Part shown: positions 27,901 to 39,900 of the stretch, piece after piece
Layout: each line of letters opens with the position of its first letter
Numbering within the stretch: position 1 is the stretch's first letter
Assembly (NCBI GenBank): GCA_035582835.1
Contig: JAYKAV010001000.1
Span: 2,353,270-2,417,269, forward strand
Length of the DNA stretch: 64,000 bases
Source: Phoebastria nigripes
Taxonomy: Eukaryota > Chordata > Aves > Procellariiformes > Diomedeidae
Direction: 5' to 3'
Notes under the pieces: model-generated
The model's database searches: none
Seen by the model: the letters and a program-made list of their open reading frames with translations, nothing else
Told to the model about the DNA's origin: nothing
Program-made: the position numbers and the translations under genes

Positions 27901-30900
27901 TGTGTAGTATCAACACTGGCGTAGGAGGCCAGTCTCATGCTACGGAGTTTAGTGAAAAGCAAAAAAACAACGGAGGAGAGATTCTTGCCAGCTTATCAAC
28001 TAAGCCTGATCCTAAGGAGAAAATACCAACCAACTATATTTGATTTTAATGCTATTAGAAGCACCCAGGAACATCAGTGTATGTCGGAGATCACCGAAAG
28101 TCTTAGGAAATTTTAATGTAAAAAAATATTAACATTATGTAACCTGAAAATTAACATAATCATAAATACACACTTTCTATCACAACTTTTAGCAACAAGC
28201 TTTCCCTTCTGTTAATTTCAGAGTAAGCAATGAATGACAAGTATACGTTCTTATGACATTTGTTCCCTTTTATTTTTCAGTGACTTAATTATTATAAAAA
28301 CCACTTTTCAAAAAGCCAAAACCTAAAAAAAAGAGGGTGGGGTTTTTTTTAATCTTCTTGGGAACACAAGTAGTTATCAAAATGTAGAATTAACTTCTAA
28401 AATATGTTTGTAGCACTTTTTTGGTATATGGGTTTGCGTATGGGATCTTTTCAACCTTCAAAAGTGAAAGATTATGCTGACACAAGCCATTTCTAGCTTT
28501 ATGTTTTTGATTCCTTTTCAGCTTAGTCTTTTCCTTTCTATTTAATTCCAAGCTCAATATGTTCTTTGTTACAAGTTGAAACATAAAAAACTGTCTTTTC
28601 ATTTCTTAACAGAAAAGATCCAAGTTCTTTCTTTTCATTTCCTGTGACTGACTTTATTGCCCCTGGCTATTCCATGATCATTAAAAACCCCATGGATTTT
28701 AGTACCATGAAAGAGAAGATCAAGAACAATGGGTACCAGTCCATAGAAGAATTAAAGGTAATTCTGTAAATTTTCTTTTGACTACAGAGATGTATTATGC
28801 TCAGTTGACTTGAACGCTAGTATTTTATGAGAATATGAAGATGCCAAAAGAACCAGTACTTCTGCCTGAAGAAATGTTTCTTGTTGAATTTTTGTCAGTA
28901 AGTTCTGGAAGTGAAAGAGAAAACACTTCTGGTTTGTAAATATGCATCTCAAAAAGATGTGGATGGTTTCAGGTTTTATGCAGGATTAAACAGAACCTGT
29001 CTGTTTGTACCTCAGCATGTCATTTTAGATCTTTACTTAAGAATGAAAATGTTAGCTTTTCTGTCAGACTGCTCTCTTTTTTTTTTGAATGTATTGCCTC
29101 TCAAAAAACAAGGACTCTGGTGACTTTATTGGCTTTGCCTGTCTGTAACTACTTCGTCATTTGCCTCCTGTCACCTCTCTGCTAGCCAGGCTTATCTAGT
29201 CATGTAGATCACAACTAGTGAAGGCAAGATGAGCTCAGTCCTGTTGGCAGCAACTGTTTAACCCTGTGCTGTAGTGTGTCTACTGGATTCGAGGGCCTGT
29301 TTTGAAGGCCCGTAAAGCTTTTAAAAGATGTGGGGGCTTGTTTTGTTTCGTTTTCTTCAGCAGAAATATTCTCTAGTTCATTACTGGGCCAGATGAGGAC
29401 TTGAGAAGTGTAATTTGTGTGTAATTAACAGTTGAACTTAGGCAGATGTCAGTTAATAGTATTGGTTGTATTTTCTTGCACATTCTTCTTTAGAGCTCCA
29501 AAACTTAAGAAGAATATTCCCCGTTGTTTTGGCTGTTTCTGGTTAGTTTTTCATTTTATCTTTTTGTCTTTGTAAATAGCTGAGAATGTGATAAAACATA
29601 CCTACCTGTAGAGGCCCTGCAGTGAGTATAGAAGTGAAGTTTCTAGCTCAGTCATTCAAGAAATGAGCTTCAAACAAACATACATTTCTTTTTTTCATTG
29701 TGACTGAAACTTTGTCATATTCCTTATAATGATTTAACTTTGAATTGCAGCTTTTCTGTTTTTAAAGTTAGCTTTATTGTCTGTCTTACGTTGCTTCACT
29801 TTATTTTTCTTTTAATGACTGCTGATTGGTCAGGGAAGTGGGTAATTTTAGCTAAGAGGACTTCCATTAAAACTTTAAAAACTACAAACAATACTGAACA
29901 CTTAAGTATACTTTCAGGATGTTTACTGGGGTGCTAGTTTTGAGACTTGAATCTCATTTACGTACTTATTTCTGTTAAAATTTTTAATTAAATAGCTTTC
30001 TTAAATTCAGTAATTAAAAATGTTCTTTGAAGTTCTTTTTCCCTAAAGCTCAAGACACTGCATTTGCAACAAGGATCTTAATATAGTATACTATAAAATT
30101 TTAACTTTTATTCCAAAATTATTAATGTCTGTACAGGATAACTTCAAACTGATGTGTACTAATGCAATGATTTACAACAAACCAGACACCATTTACTACA
30201 AAGCTGCAAAAAAACTGCTGCACTCAGGGATGAAGATACTTAGCCAGGTAATAGAAAATACAAAACAAAATATTAAAAAATATGCTTCGTCCTTTTTGAC
30301 GCCTCTTTCATTCCACTTTTCTTACAGGGATCTCATGAAAATTAATAAAAACTTGCTTAATATTTGTCAAATGCTTGCATGTTAGAATTTAAATAGTACA
30401 TTGTTTTAAGGCTTATGCTTTAGTACTGCTACCAGATCAGTTATTGAAGAGATATTTGCATTTTTAATATTTCATTTTCTAAACGGCCTTTATACTTGCT
30501 AGTGTAAGAAGGAACTGAAATAAAATCATCCTCTATGGGTAGGTTAGGAAAAGATTAATTTAAGTAGCAAATAAAAGGATTCTGGTGTTTTTTAGGAGAG
30601 AATTCAGAGCCTGAAACAAAGTATAGAATTCATGGCTGACCTGCAGAAGACAAGGAAGCAGAAGGACAAAATGGAACTGCAGCAAACTGGGGAAGATGAA
30701 AATGGTCCTGGGAAAGACAAAGGAGAACCTGTGGGTGGTGACACCAAAGCGTTCAAAACACCTAGCAAAGAACACAAAAAGTGAAGTATTATCTCAATAA
30801 CAGCTATAGGATACACCCTTTAAATGCCACTGAAACAAGATGACTTTTAGGGACCAGTGGATGTGGGTTTCTCTCTTTCTGGTACTACATGTACACTAAG

Positions 30901-33900
30901 ACTTCTTCATCTCAAGGGAGCAACGTTTATATAAAGTGTCCTCATGTACCAAAACCAAATAAGTTTGGAATCTTTTATTATACCGTCATTTTTATATGTA
31001 GGTAACCCTGTACTGCTCATCACCTCCATTCCTTCAATTATTTTCTATTTTAGTGTCTATTTCACATAAGTGGTACTGTTTTGGAGAAAGCTTGCAAACA
31101 TGACCTTTTAAACATTCTGGTACAAATAACTATATAGCCAATTTCAAGTACCCTTTTTTTTTGTGTAGTAGTTGTATAGTAGACCTATAGTATAGGTATA
31201 GTATAGACAGACTATAGTAGTTCTGTACCTAGAAACAGGTAAATGCATAGCTACAGAACGTATGAACGTATATTTCCTGGAATATCTTAATATCTAGAAA
31301 TACCCCTTTCAATGTTCTGAAATACTAGTGACTTTGTTTTCACAGATTTGAAAATACAGATACTAAAATTCAGAGTATCTAATACCTTATTTTACCAAAA
31401 ATATCCTTGTTAGTTTTGTGGGAGTGATGACATAAAATCTGGCAACATGCTAAACTAGGACATCAGTATGGCTGAAGTAAGCTAAACACTGAGATCTTTA
31501 CAGTTACTAACATAAAAAAGCATTTGCTGATATAAATCTTTGTCACAGATTTTCCCCAGCTATATTAAATACGGTCATGTTAAATGGCTTTTTTTTTTTT
31601 TGTTAGTTGTTTTGTCTACAAAAACAGTTTGCATAGTTGGCAAAAACAATTTCTTCACTGTATCCTTTCGTGATATTTAGCCAACTGGTGTCTGTTAAAT
31701 CTATCTGTTAAAGCTAGTAACTAAGTTGTGTGGGTTTTATTCACAGGAAGGACAAAGATCTACTTGAAGACAAATTACGAAACAATAGCTTGGAAAGGGA
31801 ACAAGAGCAGATTGATCGTATTGTTAGAGAATCTGGAGGAAAGTTAACAAGACGACTTGCAAACAGCCAGGTAAATCTTTGTGTATTTGGTACCACCTTT
31901 CACTTTTTCATAAACCAGGCTTACTTAGCATCTTCTGTCAGTTGAAACCCAAGGTATGCTTTTACTACAGTTTACACCATTTTACACATGACTGATCATC
32001 TGTTAACATCATAAGGTTAAAAAAAAAAAAAGGCGTATCAGTTGAATGCATGCTGAATTTCATCAGCAGAGCAAGTTCAGCTTAAATTTTCAGAAATTAT
32101 AGATAAAGTAGTAGAAAAGGATGAATAGTAGGAACCTCAAGAAAATATCTCAGGTTTGACTTGCAAAAAAACCCGTAGTTCTGAAACAGCTGCATATCTG
32201 ATCAAAGGTTATTAATGTTACAGGAGAAGGAGCTCAGTTTGGTAATACTGGGCCCATTGAATTTTCTACATGAATTACATATTTTATCTCTTAGCCTCTG
32301 CAGAAACATTAATATTTATCGTAATTTCTTAATTCCTATACCAATAATAAAGTTATCTAGTGAAAATAAAAAAGTTAGAGCAGCACTCACTTCTGAGTCT
32401 GATCTTTCCAAATCCCTTTCTGATTCCTACGGATAAGACCATTTCATTACATGTTTTTATTAGTTTAAGGACCATGAATTTCAACTACTATGTAAATTAA
32501 AATAGTCTGATCTTATTTCAGTGTGAATTTGAAAGAAGAAAACCAGATGGTACAACAACTCTGGGCCTTCTTAATCCGGTTGACCTTACTGCAGGAGGTA
32601 AGTTGGCATGGTTCAGGTAACAAGCCACTTTCACCTATCTTGTCTGCTGGTTTTTTGCTGGGGCAGATCAGCAAATGCTGGCCAAGAATCTAATGCTTCT
32701 TTACAATCTGATAAAAATCTGGATTTAAAAAGCTGCAGCTGAGGGAGCACGTAGATGGGGGCCAGTTGTGGCTGTTGTTAGGAACAGCTGGAGGGAGTCC
32801 CGAGAGGCTGTTGCTTCTCCTTTTTGTGTCAGCTGTTTGTGGGAGCTGCAAGAGAAGGCTTTTGCCATTGGAGAAGAGACTACCTGCCCTGTGCTTGGGC
32901 TCATTTAATTCCTGGACTCCCCTTAAGTCTGGTCCATGTACAGAGTGCAGTGTCTGCTGACCCAAAAGGTCACAGATATTCCAGAATTGGCCACTGAGAG
33001 CTGTCTGGGTCCCAAATCATTTTGTCATGTCAGTGCCATCTGTGTAGTGCCACTAGCTAAAAGAGTGCAGGTGCTTGACTATTTAACTGCCAGCTCATTA
33101 CAGAGCTGAACTGACTCGGTCCAGCATAGACAGAAACCAAGCTGAAAACTTGACTTCTTCCTTCCCCCTATTTGTGCAGTAGGAAACGTCAGCAAGAATA
33201 AGTAAGTGTGGTCTTTCACGTTTAGAATCAGATCCTCTTTAATGATGCAGCCTCTGTTAGGGGAGGACAGGAAGGAGGAAGACTGATGGTGAAAACTTAA
33301 CTTTTAGGTTAAATCTTCTATGCTTAATTAGTATTACCACTTACTTGGTCTGGATTCATGTTTAAGACTCACACAGTCTTTAGTATGAAGCATTTGGAGA
33401 GGAAAGCACACTTCGAGAGTTGTATCCTGTTTATTCTGAAGTTTCTGGCTACGAGTGTTAAATGAGTTTGGACATCTTCCTGTGTCACTTAACTATGCCT
33501 TCATTATTTCTGTATTTTGATATATGCTATTGTAGAACCAGGTTACTGCCCTGTAAAGCTGGGTATGACAGCAGGAAGACTTCAGTCGGGAGTTAATACA
33601 TTACAAGGGTTCAAAGAAGATAAAAGAAACAAGGTTACTCCAGGCAAGTGCTGATTTTTTTTTTTTTTTTTAAAATGTAAATCCTCCTCCTTATATAAAC
33701 AAAATATGTTTATATATTTATATAAAATAATAAAACAAAAATGTTGATCTCATTACTAGCACACAAATAGTTTGGAACTAAGTTTTTTTTTAATGATAAA
33801 GCACATTATTGCATGTATCTATCACACAACTAAACAGTACATCACAAAGTCTAGCTTAATTTACACATACAAAAAGGGAGGCATATTTAATAGAGTGTTC

Positions 33901-36900
33901 ATCTATATTGAGAGGAGGAACTATACCAGATAGATAAAGGTTTTTGCTAGCTTTGAAGGAGCATAGTGGGGAGCCTAAGAACCTGTTACCAGCACCAGAC
34001 TGAATTTTCATATTGTGTTAAGGCATACAGTATTGTTAATGAAACATTTGTAAATAAAAATGCATTTGATGTAGATGTTACTAAAAGATGTTACAGTGTG
34101 AACAGATGGTATTCTGTGAAAGTTTGTTTTCACCATAAGGAATATGTTCCTGAAAGTTTCTTTTTGGGGATTGTTTTACAACCCCTTCTCATTTTTATCT
34201 GATACACGCATATCAGAGGTAATAATTAGTACTGTTGTTATTCATTAGTGACATACTTGAATTACGGACCCTATAGTTCCTATGCACCAACATATGATTC
34301 TACATTTGCCAACATAAGCAAAGAAGATTCTGACTTAATCTATTCAACATACGGGGAAGACTCTAATCAAGGATCTTTCAGGTAATCAAACAACTAGGAT
34401 GCATATTACAGCTTTCATGTACAGAAGCAGTTATGTGCAACTCTGCAGTATGGGCTATGTCTTTGCTGTTGAATGATGTCACCACTGTCCTTATAGTCTA
34501 CTGGGTTTTGTTTGTTTGTTTGAAGAAACAAATACTTTTAATAAGAGAATTTGCCTGTAAAGTAACATTAGCCAAGATTGAAGGATTTTGATGCTACTGA
34601 TACATAGGAATACACAGTCTTTAAGTATATTTGTGACTAACTCTGAAGGACTCATGTTCAAAGCCAGAAAAATGTTAAGTGGTACAAATGTTTATACGAA
34701 CTGGATTTTTTTAACGTTAATGAACTTAATTACTGCCTTGAGTGAGATGCATCTTTGTTAATGTCAAATACTGAGCAAACTACTATGGTCATAGTGGGAG
34801 AGCTGAGTCCAGAGATAACGATTCCCAGTTTCATTCTTAAATAGGGTGTATACTGCTTGATTTTTGTATTATTTACTACAGTAGTAATAATAATTCTCAT
34901 TGTTTTTATTATTCTTGATTATAAAAACTTCAGAGTTAAAGTCCTTTTGTTTTATGAGAATCTCAAAAGTAGAATACGCAGTGGTATAAATTCATATGAA
35001 ATGTGGGAATACTTAAGTACAGTGCAAATGTTAAGTGCCTGTGCAAGTTTGCTTTCAGTTTGATGCAGTTGCCTGAGGCAGTATACTCTTCCTAGTTTTT
35101 CAGTTTTTGTTAGGACTCTGAGTGGGTTCCTCAGCTACAAAAGGCACGGACAATTAAACTAAAGCAAGCCATTTAGATCAAATTCTGAGCTGCTACTTGT
35201 GCTTTCTATGCTGTACATACTGGTTTGACTTTACGTAACTTTTTTCTATTGAATGTTTGGTATGAAAGTAGTTACCTTAACTATCTTTTGATCTTTTAGT
35301 ATTCATGATTTTTTGATGAAATCACAAGATTATCCTTTCTTAATGGCTGATAGTTTGCTTGACGTTCTAACTAAAGGAGGACATTCTAGAGCTCTCAGAG
35401 AACTAGAAACGGTAAGAGGGGATTTGTGAACTGTCTGGTCTTTCGTTTTAGCACACAAGCTATAAAGCTAGAGAAAGATGATGCTGATCGTATTGATGGG
35501 CTCCCTTTTAATTGGTAAAATTTGAAAGTGAAGACTGATCTTTGTCTCCAGTGGAGGGATTTTCTGGAAAGGGATTATTCTGACTTGTTAATTAGTGAAA
35601 CGTGAAAACTAACAAAATGTTGTAGATAGAGACAGAGTCACACGTTCTTTCTGCATATACTCTCCCACTCCCATTAGCACTAGCTCCTGTTACCTTTAGT
35701 AAGAAAATATCAATAAGTAGTTGTTTAGAAATGAGGTGATGATGGACAGGCTTTCTTGTTTCCATGAAAAGTTTATCATGTTCCTAGCAGCCGCTGTTTA
35801 GTTCAGGAGCATTAGTAACTAGTTTTTCCCTTTACTTGGTGCAGTGCTTTTAAACTCAAATATGCGCTATGTGAAAAATACTAACCACTACTCTTCAAAT
35901 TCTTAGGAGATTTCAGTACCTGTAAGTGCCAAACATGACTGGAATCAAAGGGGCTGATTTGACGATCTTAACTTAATCGACGATCCAAGAATTAGTTGAG
36001 AATCGACACAAGACAGTTCCTGTTAACTATAAGTCTTGATTTGAGTTTCACATCAACGTAAACTATTGAAATAAACAGATCATAGCCTTTTACTAGTGGG
36101 TCAAATATTAGCTAAATTAATAATAGAAATAGTTCATGAATCAAAGATCAACCTTTAGCCCCAGTTCAGACCTTTACTTAGCATTCCTACTTCAGCTCTT
36201 TTCTAGTACCCAGTAGTGGCACTGACTTACAGGGGTCGACCACTACTGTTACTACTGTTGCAAGTATTAAGAGAAATACAGTTATGTATAGAAACAGAAT
36301 ACATTTCAGCCTCTAATAATAATCCTTCCTTTTCTTCCTGCCCCCCACTAAATAATCTCTGATGTGACATCACTGGGGAAAAGCATGTGGACTTTGCAAA
36401 AAGCCATAAAATGCTTTAAAATGTGCTGTAAAAATGTATTTTAGTAAACATTAATATCTGAAGAAAGCCCTCTAAAACATAGCTACTTTGTAACTTGGTT
36501 TACAGAGAAAGCTCATTATGACTCTCTCTATTTACCTCACTTCAAAAATACTGCATTTTGTAAGGTTTTACTTCGAACTTAAAGAAAAGATTAATTTTAA
36601 TGCTTTCTTAAAAAATCCTTTCTCTATTCAGCCATTGGAGGAAGCTGAAGGCCCACATGAAAGAAGTGATGCAATAAAAGACATAAAGGTAAAATTTTTC
36701 TATTCAATTAACTACTCTAACCAACCTGTCTAAGCCCACAGTTACAAAACTGCCTACAACTGTAAGGCCTGTGCAGCTACACTGAGACTTTGACAAGCTG
36801 TAAATGTACACTATGTGAGTCGTGACAAGGGCATGCTATTTTGTAGGCATTTGGCGAGTAAGAATCTCCAAAAAAGTTAAGTCTTAAACAAGACTATATG

Positions 36901-39900
36901 TCAAGAGAACTGGAAGAAAATGCTTATATATTTTTGTTTGTTTAACCATGTGTTAGATCTTCTGGTTGGCAGCTGTAGTTGTTTTATTCCTATCTTAATC
37001 TGATTTGGTTTAAGATGAACTTGTAATACAAGTGTAAAATATCACACAATACATAGCTATCTTTGAGAAGTTTTCTCAAATACCTTGTGCCCCTATAGGC
37101 ATACAATATATCTCTAGAATCATTCCACCCAAACTTTGTTCAATTAGAAAAAGCATAGTGGTAGTTCTAGGGAGAGGGCTGCTCTCCTGAAGCCTTCATC
37201 TGCAGCCAGTTCCCAGGTTGATTTTGAATTTTGGCCTTGGATCTTAGATAAACTCTGCTTTAGGTGAGCTCAAGGAATTTTTTTTTTTTTTTTTTTTTTT
37301 TCTTCTTCAATGGGGATGCTGGTCTTAAGTTACTACATCATTTGTGCATGCCCCCAATGTTTTTGGCAGATGCCATTTTCCATTTGAGTATGAAATAGAA
37401 TAGTAAACTGAGTAACTGTAGAACAGTAAAAGTTTCACAGGGTGTCTTTTCAACTTTCCCTCTCTATGTTCACTTTTTTTTGTAGAGCAGACTAATTTTA
37501 ACAAACTTTGGGTTCTGATTTTCCCCAAACAATTTTGTTGTTTCAAGGCTGATCTAAATATCTAAATTATTAATTGCTGCTTTTTTGTTTTAGATTATGG
37601 AAATTGATATTGCTGCCAGGTTGGACTCTGCTAATAACGACAGACTTACAGCTCTAAAAGCAGTTACAAACTTTGGCATGCCTATAGAAGAGTTTGATTC
37701 TGAGGGTGAGTTTTCTTGGTACTTGCACTTCTGATATGTCTGTAACTGTGTTTCAGTTTCTCAATCCCTTCACATAGTCAGCCTTACCATATTTTATATT
37801 ATAATATAAGTAAATATACTCTCTTACTAGTTAGGACTTTCTTTTCTTCATTAAACAGAGGCTGAAATCTTCCAGAGAAAACTTGATGAAACAACAAAGC
37901 TTCTGAGAGAACTCCAGGATGCTCAAAATGAACGACTCAGTACAAAACCACCCCCTAATATGATTTGTCTTCTGGGTCCATCTTACAGAGAGATGCACTT
38001 GGGTAAACACACTTTTTCTGCTCATTCTTGCAGAACTGATCAAGTCCCAACTTGTATAACTCCAAGACAGACAAAGGTTTAACAGTTACAGTGCAGAACA
38101 CGTGCCCTGTTAGGCCTAGAAGATCAATTTAATTTTTTTTGTATGTAAAGCCAGATGAAAGTTTTGAAGAGTAATTACAAGTATTTCCTCTTTATTAATA
38201 AATTTCCCTAGAACTGATTGGGAGCTTTCTCTATGCCACGGGGCAGACGAGAGCCAATGATTTTTACAGTGTCTTTGAACAGGGGTTCAGAGTGTTACCA
38301 AGTTCTTATTGTAAGGCTATCTTTATTCCAGGTTTGATCTAGTTACCAGTCTATTTTATTATACTAATTAATACCAATCATTCATTCTTTAATTATTTGA
38401 GCAAAGCTTCTTGTCTCACAGGTCAGTTATACAGCCTGTGTTAATGGCAACCTTCTAAGACAGGACTGTGTGCAGAGGGTGTCTCTTCTGCAAGTAAAAC
38501 TAACTTGTGCAATATCAACTACAGTACACATGGTCTAAAATAACCACTTTGCTGTGATAAGATAAATTCCTCATTATTGGCATAATACCAACTTGGTAGG
38601 ATTTCTCCAAGTCTAAACCAGATCAAATATTACCTTTCTTAAGAAGTTTAAGTACTTACAGCTTCCTTCTTGAAGGAAAACAACAAGAACAGTCTCTCTA
38701 GTTTATATACAAAACTAAACGCTGAATCCTGAAAGCCAGATAGTACTAACACAACTGCTGTGTGGGTGCCACCAGCTCTCTCCCAGCTGCTGTATTAGTG
38801 TGATCCTGGCGTCATTAGCTCACTCTAACTTTTGGTGTTTTTTGATGGCAGCACGCCTTGGTCAACAGCTATTTCATTCCTCCTATTCTTCTTAACTGTC
38901 TCTTTTATAGTTCCCAGTATGTCTTGCATGATTGCACACAGTACAACAAAACTCTTCTGTTGCAGAAACATTATTTAACATAGTTCCATTTGTACTTAAA
39001 TAATTAAACTGTTTACAGGGTGAAGGGCTCATTTCAGCGATTTTGTGTGTGTCTATAGCATATAAATACATCCACTTATCTTTTCTAGCGGAGAGAGTAA
39101 CCAATAACCTGAAAGAACTTGCACAACAAGTGACTCCAGGTGATATCGTTAGTACATATGGAATCCGGAAAGCAATGGGAATTTCAGTTCCTTTACCTGA
39201 TACAGAAGACAGCTGGGTAGATTTGACGGAGGGTGAGTATACAGAAGTGTACTGTAGCATCTGTTCAACTAAAACAAAGCCACATCTGCAAGTCATTAGA
39301 CTGGGTTGTGGTAGAACTTGCAGTAACTTCGTTCCAGCTTTCAGTTTTTCTCCCTNTTTAAAATCCTGTTTCTAACGGAAAGTTGCTGTCTTTGGCCTCA
39401 GTCCAACATTAATCTCCTGGACGTATGGAACTTTGGTTCAGCTACATAAAGTAGTTATTTTGCCATTCATCTTATAGCATTGCCAAATTCTAAAGCTTGG
39501 CAATCCATTCAATTTTAGTTTTTCCATTTAGCGTGAAGTTACAAGAGAGGAGTTAAAATTCCTCACTTGCTAAAATGAGGACATCATGCTTCCTTCTTCT
39601 CCAGGCTTTTGGCTGTGCACTCCTTTTGCTTAATTTGGCCAGCTGTAGTGCTTTGTAAGTTGACAGCATCAGTTCAACTCAACTCATTCAGCCAAAAGTA
39701 ACTACTGTTTTTGCTGGATTAAGGAGTCAGGTCTGTGGAAAATCTAAGTGCCAGAACCAGATCTCCCCCCTGTGGCACATAAACGGTAAAAGCATACCCA
39801 GAGTTTGTGTTCGTCCCCAGTTTTTAAGGCAGGTAAGAATTTCCTTTCAAGAAACGTAATTCACACAACAAATTTACTCAAACTCTGGCTTATAAAAAGT

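Noticed and set aside
39043..39375. 110-codon frame over BRD7 exon 16
   Set aside because: It is exon 16 plus intron on both sides; splice sites at 39089 and 39232 define the real exon.
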